DNA from: Dolosigranulum savutiense
Lineage (GTDB): Bacteria > Bacillota > Bacilli > Lactobacillales > Carnobacteriaceae_A
Direction of reading: 5' to 3'
NCBI RefSeq assembly: GCF_039830095.1
Contig: NZ_CP142435.1
Coordinates: forward strand, 744,001 to 808,000
Length of the DNA: 64,000 bases
Shown here one piece after another: positions 8,525 to 18,119 of the stretch. The notes under the pieces were generated by a model that made no database searches, was not told the origin of the DNA, and saw only the letters and a list, made by a program, of their open reading frames with translations. The position numbers and the translations under genes are program-made. Each line of letters opens with the position of its first letter. Position 1 is the first letter of the stretch.

Positions 8525-9404
8525 GGTCTCTGCTCCCTTTGAAATATTGATTTAATGCATTTTCTTTGGTAAAAATCTTTTTGATATTATGGCTAGCTGT
8601 AATGGCACCCAAAATTTGGTGGAAGGCTGCACTATTTGAATCGACTTCAATTTGTTTACCGTCTTCCGAGATGGCCTGAATAGCTTCATATGCACTGAAT
8701 AACGCGTCTCTGTCTTGCATCGCATCGACTAATTCAATCACAGTGACTTCAACAGCTGCTTTGCCAAATTGTTTCTTAAGTGCGCCACCCTCAATATACA
8801 AATAACGATCACAAATGGCTTCTAATTCATTCAATTGATGACTTGAGACAATAATTGATGTGCCACGATCTGCAGCCCACTGCTTCAAAATACGCATCAG
8901 ATCATTCACGCCATCTGGATCCAATCCTACAAATGGTTCATCTAAAATCATAAATTCAGGATTCGTCACTAAACTCATTGCCAGTGACAAGCGCTGTTTC
9001 ATCCCAAAAGAGAACCCATCTGGCTTAAAATCTTTCTTGTGCCATAACTCAACTGTTTCCAGTACGGACTGAATATTTTTCTTATATTCTGATTGATCGT
9101 GAATATCTAAGTAAAATTCTATATTTTGTTTCACCGTTAAATGACTGTAATAAACCGTCTCAATCATCAACCCAAATGGACGCAAGACATTATCTTCTGA
9201 GAATATATCCAGCCCTCTATATCGAATAACTCCAGTCGTTGGGAAGTGAGACTTCGCTAACAACTTAAGTAACGTCGTCTTCCCTGCACCATTCTTCCCG
9301 ATTAAACCAACGATTTCTCCTTTTTCTATCGTAAAACTGACATCCTTTAGTGAATAAAAATCATTACCACTATATTGCTTGCTTACATTACTTACGTCTA
9401 ACAT
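8517..9404 (-). CDS. ABC transporter ATP-binding subunit (BcrA/LanF-like)
   Basis: 295 aa. Walker A GLIGKNGAGKTTLLKLL, a signature-like segment FSFGMKQRLSLAMSL (LSGGQ replaced by FSFGM, common in BcrA/LanF ATPases), Walker B FMILDEPFVGLD and an H-loop Ser-Ser-His. The C-terminal about 70-residue extension is typical of BcrA-type subunits. It energises the two permeases downstream. The operon lies opposite a kinase/LytTR regulator pair starting at 10455, which is the likely controller. Confidence 0.93.
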   Translation of the reverse strand: MLDVSNVSKQYSGNDFYSLKDVSFTIEKGEIVGLIGKNGAGKTTLLKLLAKSHFPTTGVIRYRGLDIFSEDNVLRPFGLMIETVYYSHLTVKQNIEFYLDIHDQSEYKKNIQSVLETVELWHKKDFKPDGFSFGMKQRLSLAMSLVTNPEFMILDEPFVGLDPDGVNDLMRILKQWAADRGTSIIVSSHQLNELEAICDRYLYIEGGALKKQFGKAAVEVTVIELVDAMQDRDALFSAYEAIQAISEDGKQIEVDSNSAAFHQILGAITASHNIKKIFTKENALNQYFKGSRDHE

Positions 9405-9807
9405 GCGAAAAATCTCCTCTACTTAAATATTGAATAAAATATAATACGGATAGATTCAATGCGAAAACAAAAATTAATTGACTCATATCTGCTAATCCTG
9501 GTTCAAGTCCCATTGTCATATTCCCGCTACGATATGTGTGCTGTCTAATAAATTCATCAAAATTGATATTATTTTCCATCAGTATCGCAAAAATAGCATA
9601 ACCTGTCGTTGTAATCGTAGAAATGATACCACTTCCTATTAATACATTCTCTGTTTGTACATAATAATCAATTACTATATTGCCCATTAACGGTAATACA
9701 TATGATATTACAGCAAACATCAAAAGAGACATTGATACATTTAAATAAATCCCTGTACCAAAAATTATCAATGTACTAATAAGTGACAATAATATTTTTC
9801 TATACAT
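9388..9807 (-). CDS. Membrane protein at head of ABC operon
   Basis: 139 aa, four hydrophobic stretches (about 5-25, 28-48, 58-78 and 112-130), with a basic end DFSHVRRK. Overlaps the ATPase start by 17 bp, so it belongs to the transporter operon. No family recognised; it could be an immunity or accessory membrane protein. Confidence 0.7.
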   Translation of the reverse strand: MYRKILLSLISTLIIFGTGIYLNVSMSLLMFAVISYVLPLMGNIVIDYYVQTENVLIGSGIISTITTTGYAIFAILMENNINFDEFIRQHTYRSGNMTMGLEPGLADMSQLIFVFALNLSVLYFIQYLSRGDFSHVRRK

Positions 9808-9819
9808 TTTACTTACTCC

Positions 9820-9951
9820 TTATACAAATTTCCCAATTAACATATTATGTAACCAATGAATAGCCATACAATCTTGTAATCCATACTTTTCATATACATA
9901 ATACAACAGCATGCTTATCGGAAATTTAGTCACTAAGTTAAATAACAAATT
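9820..9951 (-). pseudogene. C-terminal relic of a CPBP-like protease
   Basis: One frame reads FPISMLLYYVYEKYGLQDCM followed by an HxxHN motif and a stop at 9820. It resembles the last helix pair of CPBP proteases (an aromatic-rich helix, then AIHxxxN). The LEExxxR part is absent and no start codon with a ribosome site is evident. It sits between a mini-peptide gene and the ABC operon. Confidence 0.4.
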
Positions 9952-9952
9952 A

Positions 9953-10042
9953 CTACTTCACATTTTTTTCGTTATAAACTAAGTGGAATCTACCCAAATT
10001 AATCTGATTACAACTAAATAATTTTCTTAATGTTTTAAGCAT
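9953..10042 (-). CDS. 29-residue basic peptide, candidate signal or bacteriocin
   Basis: A strong GGGAGGG ribosome site lies 6 nt before the ATG at 10042. The product starts MLKTLRKLFSCNQINLGRF; it is basic and amphipathic at the N-terminus and has a single Cys (residue 11). There is no double-Gly leader. It is placed directly upstream of an immunity-type ABC operon and opposite a peptide-sensing kinase, so a leaderless bacteriocin, an AgrD-like signal or a leftover leader are all possible. It is too short for family assignment. Confidence 0.5.
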   Translation of the reverse strand: MLKTLRKLFSCNQINLGRFHLVYNEKNVK

Positions 10043-10132
10043 TTTCTTCCCTCCCTTCCGTCTATAATTTATAATACCTTTCTTGTGTTAGTTAGAGAGA
10101 ATTTTTTCCTATTCGTTATCTTTTGGCTCCTA

Positions 10133-10187
10133 AACGTAATATCTGTCAAGCACCCTAACGGTTAGAAGCATTATTACTACGTTTACG
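10133..10187. promoter_or_regulatory. Putative LytTR direct repeats between divergent units
   Basis: TAACGGTTA (10156) and TACGTTTAC (10178) start 22 bp apart, and AAACGTAAT (10132) lies about one period further upstream. The units match the general LytTR consensus better than the TTCACGG repeats at 49-59 kb, which suggests that the regulator at 11783 recognises a different sequence. The location between the minus-strand ABC operon and the plus-strand pheromone relic/kinase fits autoregulation. Confidence 0.4.
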
Positions 10188-10254
10188 ATGACTAAATTAC
10201 CGTAACCACAATGAATATTAATCTATATATAATTATTATTTGGAGGAGATTTTA

Positions 10255-10394
10255 ATGACAAATCTAATTAGAAAAAGGACATTAAGGTACTTAAGGAACG
10301 TTAATTACATAAAATTTACGGTGGTTATAGTAATAAAACAAATACACATCGTGCTATATTTAACTGTTTACTGTCAAAACATAAAAGATGCTAG
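10255..10394 (+). pseudogene. Decayed ComC-type pheromone precursor
   Basis: A perfect GGAGGAG ribosome site precedes ATG 10255 (MTNLIRK). Shifting frame by one base in the A-run at about 10271-10275 gives KKDIKVLKER-stop-LHKIYGG, a classic ComC leader ending in Gly-Gly, followed by a 22-residue mature part starting YSNKTNTHRAIF and ending KHKRC. The mature length (22) and final Cys equal those of the two pheromones at 49413 and 54529. Two lesions (a lost A and a TAA at the residue before LHKIYGG) break it. Without the shift a 50-residue unrelated frame is read, which I consider spurious. Confidence 0.55.
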
Positions 10395-10454
10395 ACATAA
10401 ATATTAATAACATGATAAAATACCCTTATATAGATAATTTATAAGGGTGTTTTT

Positions 10455-11765
10455 ATGTTTGTTAATCCAATCATTCTATTTATTTATGAAATATTGCTTG
10501 ACGTAGCTTTGTTCTTCACTACGTTCAATTTTTTATTCACTCAAAATAAACCTGTCTTAAAGAGAATTTTTGTAAGTATATCAGTTCCCGTTGTTTGGAT
10601 TTTTTCTATGATTATACATGATCTTTTTTATGCCACTGATATTGTGGCTTTACTATATGGTTTAGTGTTGTATGGCATATTTTTTTCGTTGAAAAGAATA
10701 AATTTCGAAGTACTTAATTCAATTCTTCTACTCGTTTATACTAAAGGAATTGTAGAATTCTTGGTTGCTTTACCCATCAATACCCTAAAATATTACAATT
10801 TACATAACCACATATTAGTCATGATTACTACAAAGATACTAACGTTTATTATGTCAATTGCTATTTATAAAAAAATCTACCCATATTTTACATCCAATAT
10901 TGACCAAGTTAAGGCAAAAAAAATAGTAACATACTCACTATTAATCCTCAATATTTTATTCTCATCATATTTTATCTTTATTCAATGGTTTGATTTGTAT
11001 CATAAACTTCTTTATTTTACACTTACCATAACTATCATATTTGTAATCATTACTGTAGGTTTTTTATATGCTTTACACAAATATTTACAATTAAAATTCC
11101 AACACGAACTATCCAATCAACATTTAGAAGCACTCACTAAATATAATCATATTGTCGAAGAAGAAACCTATAAAACTAAAGAATTTCAACACGACTATAA
11201 AAATTTAATGCTATCCACCACCAGTTTTATTGAAAACAATGACTTAGCTGGTCTGAAAGAAATGATGCATTCATTAATCGATTATTCCAAAGACTATTTC
11301 AGTCACTCAACATTTCAATATAAAGATATTCATAATATCAAACATCCTGCTCTAAAGAGTATTATTCTAGCTAAATTAGTTACCTTTACCGAATTGGGAA
11401 TTACCTGTCAATTTGAATGTCGTAAGCCACTAGATAATATATATATAGATACATTTGATTTCATTCGTGTGGTCGGTATCCTATTAGATAATGCACAAGA
11501 ATACGTTACGACAATTGAAGAAAAACATATTGAAATATTGATTACTAGCCACACCAAAATGATGGAACTTGTTATTTCTAATCCCTACATACCTGATCAT
11601 TACACCCTCCGTAATTTTAAACAAGAAGGATTTTCTCTGAAAGGGAATGATCGCGGAATGGGATTATCAACAATAACTAAAATTGAGAAAAAACATGATA
11701 ATCTCACAGTGTTATTCGAAAAGAACACCATTTTTTCTGCAAAAATTATTACTACCAAATTATAA
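10455..11765 (+). CDS. Peptide-sensing histidine kinase, ComD/AgrC type (HPK10)
   Basis: 436 aa. Residues 1 to about 210 hold six to seven membrane segments; a coiled linker follows, then the H-box FQHDYKNLM with phospho-acceptor His, the N-box VGILLDNAQEYV and the G-box GMGLSTI. The missing typical HxxxxP and the HDYKN form define the HPK10 family of peptide pheromone receptors. The ribosome site AAGGGTG precedes the ATG. It is followed 17 bp later by its response regulator. Its cognate pheromone gene just upstream is frameshifted, so the receptor may be orphaned or listen to a signal from other strains. Confidence 0.93.
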   Translation: MFVNPIILFIYEILLDVALFFTTFNFLFTQNKPVLKRIFVSISVPVVWIFSMIIHDLFYATDIVALLYGLVLYGIFFSLKRINFEVLNSILLLVYTKGIVEFLVALPINTLKYYNLHNHILVMITTKILTFIMSIAIYKKIYPYFTSNIDQVKAKKIVTYSLLILNILFSSYFIFIQWFDLYHKLLYFTLTITIIFVIITVGFLYALHKYLQLKFQHELSNQHLEALTKYNHIVEEETYKTKEFQHDYKNLMLSTTSFIENNDLAGLKEMMHSLIDYSKDYFSHSTFQYKDIHNIKHPALKSIILAKLVTFTELGITCQFECRKPLDNIYIDTFDFIRVVGILLDNAQEYVTTIEEKHIEILITSHTKMMELVISNPYIPDHYTLRNFKQEGFSLKGNDRGMGLSTITKIEKKHDNLTVLFEKNTIFSAKIITTKL

Positions 11766-11782
11766 TTGAAAGGATTCAGCCA

Positions 11783-12538
11783 ATGTATCCACTCATTATT
11801 TGCGAAGACTCAATCGGTCAATTAAACGCAATTAAACAAATTATTAACCTTTATACAGGCTTTTATGAATCTCGTTTTAATGTGTCATTAATAACATCTT
11901 CTCCACACGAAGTTTTAGATTATTTAGAAACGTATCAACCCAAAAAAGGAGTCTTTTTGTTAGATGTTCACCTAAACAGTACAATCGATGGGTTGGATCT
12001 AGCAGAAGCCATTCGTAAAAATGATGTAAATGCAAAAATAGTATTTATTACAACGGATGAACACGCTGCGCCTTTAACATTTAAGCGTAATTTAGAAGCT
12101 ATGTCATTCATTGAAAAACCGTCTAATGTAGAGGAATTACGCAAAAATATTTTTGAAACACTGAACATTGCATATAATAGATTAACTACCTCTCTTGACG
12201 AAAAAAAACAATTATTTACTTTTTCTAGATATGGAGAGACAGTTAATATTGATTTTGAGAAAGTTTTATACCTACAGACTAGTATTGAAGAATCACACAA
12301 ATTAACGCTAACCACTACATTGGGTGAATATGAATTTTCTGGAAGTTTAATAAAGTGCGAAGAAAATTTCCCTGAATTATTCCGTATTTCCAAATCAGCT
12401 TTAATTAACCCTGGTAATGTTGTGTCTATCAATTATAAAAATCGTGATATTGTCCTAAAAAACAATCATATTATTCAGTATGCTTTCAGACGTGCTAAAT
12501 CAATCAAAGAAAAATTTTCTAACCCAAATAAAAACTAA
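11783..12538 (+). CDS. LytTR response regulator, ComE/AgrA type
   Basis: 251 aa. Receiver domain with acidic pocket ICEDS and phospho-acceptor Asp61 in FLLDVHL; the C-terminal LytTR DNA-binding domain (about residues 150-245) contains YLQTSIEESHKLTL and FRISKSALINPGNV. Acts with the kinase at 10455; likely targets are the repeats at 10133-10187 and the ABC operon. It shares the scheme, but only moderate similarity, with the regulator at 50866. Confidence 0.93.
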   Translation: MYPLIICEDSIGQLNAIKQIINLYTGFYESRFNVSLITSSPHEVLDYLETYQPKKGVFLLDVHLNSTIDGLDLAEAIRKNDVNAKIVFITTDEHAAPLTFKRNLEAMSFIEKPSNVEELRKNIFETLNIAYNRLTTSLDEKKQLFTFSRYGETVNIDFEKVLYLQTSIEESHKLTLTTTLGEYEFSGSLIKCEENFPELFRISKSALINPGNVVSINYKNRDIVLKNNHIIQYAFRRAKSIKEKFSNPNKN

Positions 12539-12541
12539 TAT

Positions 12542-12586
12542 AAAAGCCGTTACAACTACTTATGAAGTATAATTGTAACGGCTTTT
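12542..12586 (+). terminator. Rho-independent terminator after the two-component pair
   Basis: AAAAGCCGTTACAA pairs perfectly with TTGTAACGGCTTTT across a 17-nt loop. Confidence 0.85.
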
Positions 12587-12751
12587 AAATTTAATTCACT
12601 AGCTAAGAAATAACTTCCCATAATTTTTGATACGTTCATATTTTATATATTATACTAACTCTTCCGGTCAATTCGATATAAATTATTTTCTATATGTTTT
12701 AAAAAGATAAGTGATAATAAAGGGTATTCGGATTTTATGGTGGAAAAGGAC

Positions 12752-13753
12752 TTATAAATCACCCTTCTCCAAATTCTTAATAAGTGTGGAAAAATCGACA
12801 CCAAAGTTGTCTGTAATGTCGTGATCATTCACTTCATACCAATTGAAAGTATCGTATAACATAGCTTTATTGAAAGCACTTGAATTAAATCGTGGCTTAC
12901 GCTTTTTATGGAGCTTCTCATTGAAAAGGATTTTGGCTCGTAAGGCATCAAACGAGTAACCTCTACCCATTCGCTCTACCTGCCTAATAATGCTGTTAAT
13001 TGACTCCGTATAAGCATTAGTGAGCCTTTTATCAAAGTAGTTGAATATTTCGACATGCCAGTTGTCTACGGCTCTCACGAGGTCTTTATATGCGTCTTTA
13101 GAGTTGCTGGACATACAACGGTGTCTCCATTGACTATAACGAAGATGACCTTCATCTGGATCAGGAGTATCCCATATCCAGTAAAACTCTTCTTTGAGTT
13201 CATAGGCTTCTTTTAAAGCAGGAAGATTACCTAACCAAGTATCTAAGAGGAATGATTCACGTTCATTTAGATCGTGTTTACGCTTTAGAAGGATAAACCT
13301 TTCACGCATAAGGGTACGTCTTTCTTTTTGGCTCATATGGGCTTTCAAAGACTTTCTGACGTTATCTAAGGCTTGATTAGCCATTCTAACTACATGAAAC
13401 TTATCTACGACAACTTTAGCGTGTGGAAGGATAGTGTTCACTGCGTCTTTGTAGGGCTTCCACATATCCATTGTGACGTACTCAATGTAAGTCCTGTCAC
13501 TGATTTCTGAAAGACGTTGGATGACTGTTTCCTTGTTACGGTTAGGCTTGATGTCATAAATAGTCCTGCGTTCAATATTAGTCAATACAAGCCGAGGTCT
13601 ACGGATAATATGTATCTCGTCTATCCCAAGCCACTTAGGAGTTTCAAACTGGTATTCACGTTCTTTGAGTGCCACATAGTCCTTAAAAACGTTCCTAATG
13701 GTTTTCTCGTCAACACCAACGCTTTCTGCGACTTCTACAAAGGTCTTAGACAT
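12752..13753 (-). pseudogene. ISL3-family transposase, N-terminally truncated
   Basis: 333 residues of a DDE transposase: EKTIRNVFKDYV (helix-turn-helix), WLGIDEIH (first catalytic Asp region), VTMDMWKPY (second Asp), KFHVVRMANQALD and NAYTESINSIIRQVERMGRG (catalytic Glu region). Full ISL3 transposases are about 400-440 aa and begin with a zinc-finger segment that is missing. The frame begins only about 15 bp from the truncated integrase on the other strand, so a deletion or insertion junction removed both 5' ends. No IS terminal repeat was recognised at the junction. Confidence 0.85.
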
Positions 13754-13766
13754 GGATTGCTCTTGA

Positions 13767-14852
13767 ATGGACTTTAAAACGCAAAAGGAAGCTCAAGAGT
13801 GGCGCTTACGTATGCTTGCCGACTTTGGTAAAGGTTCTATAACTGTTAATAGCACAATGACTTTTAAAAAGTTTCTTGATGATTATTTTATACCAGACTA
13901 TAAGAGCCAAGTAAGAAAACGTACTTTTGATATGACACAATCAAAATTTAAAAGACTGTCATTTTTTGAGAATATGAAGTTATCGGATATTCAAGCACCT
14001 CATGTAAAGAAGTGGCAAAATGCAATGTTTATAGAGGGGTTATCTAATAATTATATTCGTTCTGTTCATCAAATGTTACAACAGATTTTTGATTTAGCAG
14101 TTAAATTGGGTATGTTGTCAAATAATGTTGCTAAGACGGTAGGAAACGTAAAAAAAGACCGTCCTAAAGTTGATTTTTGGACGGTAGAAGAATTTCAGCT
14201 ATTCATTAGTACATTTGATAAATCTAATATCTATGAATTATTGTATTTTACTACATTTTGGTTTTTCTTTATGACTGGAGTTAGGACAAGTGAATTACAA
14301 GCTATTGAATGGTCGAAAATAGATTTTGAAAAAGGTACTGCTTTAATAAACTGCTCAATGTATTATAAAAGCCAAAAAGAGTGGTATCTTACTGATACAA
14401 AATCTATATCAGGTGTAAGGCTTTTGTATCTTGATGATGATACATTAGAACATTTGAAATATTGGAAGAAAGCACAATCTCAAATAGGAGAATGTAAATT
14501 TGTATTTTCCATAGCAGATAGTCCGTTGGTAAAATCAACTCTTAAACGTGTTCTAAAATCTCATAGTGATTACGCAAAAATAAAATCAATAAGGATCCAC
14601 GATTTAAGGCATTCTCATGCCAGCTTTATGCTCTCTCTAGGAATGAATGATTTAGAAATGCAAAATCGTCTAGGACATGCTGATATTAAGACAACACTTG
14701 GAACCTACTCTCATTTAAGGCCAAATGCTATGAAAGAAGTAGCTACTAGGATGACTGGGAAAGTAGTGGTGAGTGATAATATTGTCAGAAAAAGTAAATT
14801 TAATGGCAATCAGCATACTAAAAATTTTCAATCTAAAGTTTTGTCTGACTAG
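13767..14852 (+). pseudogene. int: Tyrosine integrase of an ICE or phage, N-terminus lost
   Basis: 361 residues: core-binding domain (TFKKFLDDYFIPDYKSQVRK) and catalytic domain with Arg in FMTGVRTSELQ, HDLRHSHAS (His-x-x-Arg) and LGHADIKTTLGTYSHL (His/Trp position and Tyr). Relatives carry about 40 extra residues with an arm-type DNA-binding fold before FKTQKEA; these are absent where the ISL3 relic begins. All core catalytic residues look intact, but function without the arm domain is doubtful. The ATG used here is internal. Confidence 0.85.
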
Positions 14853-14882
14853 CGAAGTCTGTCCGATTAAACTTTAGATTCC

Positions 14883-14909
14883 TACGGTAAACTATTAGTG
14901 TTTACCGTA
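14883..14909 (+). terminator. Hairpin after the integrase
   Basis: TACGGTAAAC pairs with GTTTACCGTA over a 7-nt loop shortly after the integrase stop; the T-run is weak (TATTATTAG). Confidence 0.5.
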
Positions 14910-15018
14910 TTATTAGTTATAATTCATATAATTCCGAGATTACATTTGAAATACTAGTTAGCAACTCTTGCGAGTTTTCCCTATTTATTGCTCACAATAT
15001 AAATTGAAAATAGGCATG

Positions 15019-15053
15019 AAAAAGACGATAGATTTTTTATTTCTATCGTCTTT
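15019..15053. terminator. Stem-loop between integrase and acetyltransferase
   Basis: AAAGACGATAGA pairs with TCTATCGTCTTT around an A/T-rich loop. It lies downstream of the minus-strand acetyltransferase and could stop transcription from both sides. Confidence 0.6.
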
Positions 15054-15113
15054 AATACTTTACGTTCGACAAACTGGGAGTTGTCTTTCCGTTGTTGCCA
15101 AGAAAGCCTCAAT

Positions 15114-15581
15114 TTATCTATATTTTTCCAATCTCAATAACCCTTCTTCGTCCGGAAGAGTAATCCCATTCTTATAATTATATCCCATCTTCAAATAAAA
15201 AGGTGTTGCAGTTATAGAAGCTGGAATTTCTACTCTTTTTGCCCGAAGGAAAAATTCATCTTTCTCAAGTGTTTCAATAATCATTCGCCCTACACCTTTT
15301 CCTTGATAATCCGGTAGTACAAAAATAGTGAAAAGACTACTTTCATCTTCTTTATCCCAATATGGTCCTATCGCCCCACACCCAACAATCTTTTCAGCAT
15401 CACATACCACATAAAAATGCATCCAGTTTGCTCTTTCTAAAATATTTTGTGGTTGCAAAATCTTTACATCATTTTCTATATACTCTAATGAATAATCTTT
15501 GATATTAGTAGTTCTTAAAGTTGTTACAACTAATTCTGACACTTTTTCTGCATCTTTAGGTTCAAATTTTCTCACAAACAT
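15114..15581 (-). CDS. GNAT-family N-acetyltransferase
   Basis: 155 aa, cytoplasmic, complete GNAT fold. It starts FVRKFEPKDAEKVSELV, has the acetyl-CoA loop VLPDYQGKGVGRMIIETLE (Q/RxxGxG/A) at about residues 92-110 and ends with ATPFYLKMGYNYKNG, the typical C-terminal motif. The acceptor substrate cannot be predicted. Probably cargo of the integrated element whose integrase remnant is downstream. Confidence 0.88.
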   Translation of the reverse strand: MFVRKFEPKDAEKVSELVVTTLRTTNIKDYSLEYIENDVKILQPQNILERANWMHFYVVCDAEKIVGCGAIGPYWDKEDESSLFTIFVLPDYQGKGVGRMIIETLEKDEFFLRAKRVEIPASITATPFYLKMGYNYKNGITLPDEEGLLRLEKYR

Positions 15582-15712
15582 CTTATTTTTTCCTCCACAC
15601 CTTCAAATTTATCATATTATACCATATATACCTATTTAAAAGTAGATTAAAGATAAGTATAGTTTATAGTGAAAATTATAGTTTTGTTGTTAAATTGTTG
15701 TTAAAATAAAGT

Positions 15713-15749
15713 AAAAAGCCTTAGAAAGATTGATTTCTAGGCTTTTTTT
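15713..15749. terminator. Rho-independent terminator
   Basis: AAAAAGCCTTAGAAA pairs with TTTCTAGGCTTTTTTT. Confidence 0.75.
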
Positions 15750-15754
15750 AACTC

Positions 15755-15812
15755 ATTAACTCTATTCCCACTCTATTGTTTTAATGTCTGGTAAGGATAA
15801 TAAGTCTGACAT
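15755..15812 (-). other. guaA 3'-end-like sequence, possible attachment site
   Basis: On the minus strand a 16-codon frame starting ATG and ending PDIKTIEWE-stop is present. The nucleotides ACAATAGAGTGGGAATAG correspond to the last codons of GMP synthetase (TIEWE-stop), the well-known integration target of many Firmicutes phages and ICEs. It sits about 0.9 kb downstream of the integrase relic, so it is plausibly the att site carried by that element. Apart from the terminator at 15713, the remainder of 15582-15971 shows nothing I can name. Confidence 0.45.
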
Positions 15813-15971
15813 ATTATTCATCCTTTATTACTCTGCGGTGTTAAGGTATCAATTATAGATTTGATGTCGAAATCATCAGTGTTAAATTATTTTTGTGACC
15901 ACAAATGCACTTAGAAAATCCCTTAAAGCATTAGCTGGTTCACTTGAATAGGGAGTTGTAAAAAAGTTCCC

Positions 15972-17615
15972 TTAGCCTGCACAGCAAGATAATTTCGAAA
16001 CATCTTTATCAAAAGTTAGGACAGCCAGCTTCAATCCTTCTGCCATTGTTAGATATGGAGCCATCGTTTCTCTCAGATCTCCAACAGTTAAACCGAATTT
16101 CACAGCTAATGTTGCTGCATAAATTACGTCTCCTGCGTTTTCTGCCACTACATGCGCCCCTAACACTTTCAATGTTTTCGCGTCTGCCACCAATTTGAAA
16201 ACACCTGTTGTTTCCCGATTAACGAGCGCTCTTGGAACAGCATCCAACGGCAATACCGATGTTTTCACTTCATATCCTTTTTCTTTTGCCTGTTGCTCCG
16301 TTAAACCAACCGTTGCAATCGATGGAGAAGTAAACGTAACGCCTGGAACCACTTCTAAATTGACCTTTTGATTTAGTCCTCCGATTGCATTACGAGCAGC
16401 AAGTCCACCTTCATAAGCAGCTACATAAACAAATTGGGGACCGAGAGTGACATCTCCAGCTGAATAAATTCGGGAATTGGTCGTTTTAAGATAATCATCA
16501 ATGACAATTTCACCACGGGAACCAACTTCAACGCCTGCTGCATGTAAGTTTAATGATTCTGTATTTGGTTTTCTTCCAGTGGCAATTAGCAATTGTTCTG
16601 CTTCAATAATTCGCTTTTTACCATTTATCTCAACATGAACTTTTTTAATGTCTCCATCTTGCTCAACTCGTTCATAGGTTGCACCTGTTACTAAATTAAT
16701 TCCCTGTTCTGTTAAGGCCTTAGTAATGGCTTCTGAAATTTCAGGATCGTATTCTTTTAATAGACGCTCGCTTCTTTGAATCAAAGTGACTTCTGACCCG
16801 AGGTTATGAAATAGTTGTCCTAATTCCATGCCGATATATCCTGAACCAATTACGGTAAGACGATTTGGAACCTTCTTTAATTCCAATAAGCTAGTGCTTG
16901 TTAAATAATCTACTTCATCTAATCCGGGAATATTAGGTGCAGTTGAAGAAGCACCTGTAGCTATTAAAAATCTTTTGGCTGTGATTTGATTGCCATTTAC
17001 TTCAACTGTATTTTCATTTACGAATTTTGCTTCACCTTTTATTAATTCAAAACCATAATCATCAATTAAATTCACATATTTTTCATTTCGCATCTCGGTT
17101 ACTAAATCATTCTTTTGTTTTACTAATGGCGCTAAATCAACATTTGAAGCCGAAGTGTGTAATCCCACAAATGGATTATTTTTTGCTAGATGATTGATTT
17201 CCCCTGCTCTTAATAAGGTCTTAGAAGGAACGCATCCGACATTAACGCAAGTTCCACCCACCGTTCCACGCTCAATCATAGCTACTTTTGCCCCGTATTC
17301 AATCGCTTTGATCGCAGCTGAAAAAGCCGAACCACCGGAACCAATGATAAGTAAGTCATAATCGCCTTCATTACCTAACACCACATTTTCTTGTGATGAT
17401 ATTTCTTCTATTTCTCCAGGTTGATATTTCGCCTCATCAATAGCCTTTTTTGCACTTTCAATCCCAATATCATCGGGTAATTCAAATAATACTTCACCGT
17501 GACGAAAACTAGCTTCTACATTCTTGGCACCAATATTTTCAAGTGCAACTGCTACATGTTCTTCACAACCCATACAAGTCATGCCACTAACTTTCATACT
17601 GATTTTCTTAGTCAT
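15972..17615 (-). CDS. merA: Mercuric reductase
   Basis: Reduces Hg(II) to volatile Hg(0) with NADPH and FAD. 547 aa: an N-terminal heavy-metal-associated domain with GMTCMGC (Cys14, Cys17), the FAD motif [11 protein letters not shown] at about 91-101, redox disulfide GGTCVNVGC (Cys123, Cys128), the NADPH motif [13 protein letters not shown] and the essential C-terminal vicinal pair CCAG (Cys544, Cys545). One metal-binding domain, as in many Gram-positive enzymes. Last gene of a merR-merF-merA minus-strand cluster; merB is not present. Confidence 0.97.
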   Translation of the reverse strand: MTKKISMKVSGMTCMGCEEHVAVALENIGAKNVEASFRHGEVLFELPDDIGIESAKKAIDEAKYQPGEIEEISSQENVVLGNEGDYDLLIIGSGGSAFSAAIKAIEYGAKVAMIERGTVGGTCVNVGCVPSKTLLRAGEINHLAKNNPFVGLHTSASNVDLAPLVKQKNDLVTEMRNEKYVNLIDDYGFELIKGEAKFVNENTVEVNGNQITAKRFLIATGASSTAPNIPGLDEVDYLTSTSLLELKKVPNRLTVIGSGYIGMELGQLFHNLGSEVTLIQRSERLLKEYDPEISEAITKALTEQGINLVTGATYERVEQDGDIKKVHVEINGKKRIIEAEQLLIATGRKPNTESLNLHAAGVEVGSRGEIVIDDYLKTTNSRIYSAGDVTLGPQFVYVAAYEGGLAARNAIGGLNQKVNLEVVPGVTFTSPSIATVGLTEQQAKEKGYEVKTSVLPLDAVPRALVNRETTGVFKLVADAKTLKVLGAHVVAENAGDVIYAATLAVKFGLTVGDLRETMAPYLTMAEGLKLAVLTFDKDVSKLSCCAG

Positions 17616-17636
17616 TTTTTAACACTCCTTTTAATT

Positions 17637-17773
17637 ATCGAAATATGCCACCCGGACCAATCCCCCAATAATAAGAAATATAAATTCCTGAAATTAAAAT
17701 AACAATGTTGGTTCCATTGGATATTCCACATGCTGAGAGGCTTACAATAGTGAGAGCTGATAATAAAATCTTT
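17637..17773 (-). pseudogene. Lipoprotein-like remnant inside the mer cluster
   Basis: The frame after an in-frame TAA reads KILLSALTIVSLSACGISNG, a lipoprotein signal with L-S-A-C, then a second hydrophobic segment and the ending GPGGIFR. No start codon precedes it in frame, so the gene has lost its start or was shifted by one base. It may be a small membrane protein of the mer operon. Confidence 0.35.
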
Positions 17774-17796
17774 TAAAGAACAATATTGATTTCAAA

Positions 17797-18081
17797 TCAC
17801 TCCCCCCCTTTTTCTTCTGTTTCACTGAATTTAGAATGGCAACAATCCGACTGACATGTATTACGACTACCTCTTCTTTTTACCAACATAATCAGTCCGA
17901 CAATTAACAAAACAGCACCAAATATCCAAACTTGTTTTCCTATTAAGAAAGCACCCATAGAACTCAATCCAATTGCAATTAAAAGGATTGGTAAAGCGCA
18001 ACATAGAACCAACAATGCTGGTATTCCTAAAAACAATAATTTATCATTATCCTTTACATTTTTTCGCTTTTGTACAGTCAA
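17797..18081 (-). CDS. merF: Mercuric ion transport protein, MerF-like
   Basis: 94 aa, two membrane helices. Vicinal Cys27-Cys28 within the first helix (LLVLCCALPILL) and a second pair at Cys80-Cys81 in the cytoplasmic tail (CQSDCCHSKF), the arrangement used by MerF and MerT to pass Hg(II) from outside to MerA. The length fits MerF (about 80 aa) better than MerT (about 116 aa, three helices). It lies between merR and merA. Confidence 0.82.
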   Translation of the reverse strand: MTVQKRKNVKDNDKLLFLGIPALLVLCCALPILLIAIGLSSMGAFLIGKQVWIFGAVLLIVGLIMLVKRRGSRNTCQSDCCHSKFSETEEKGGE

Positions 18082-18119
18082 TTTACATCCAATTTACATC
18101 ACCTGCTAAAAAGTTGATT

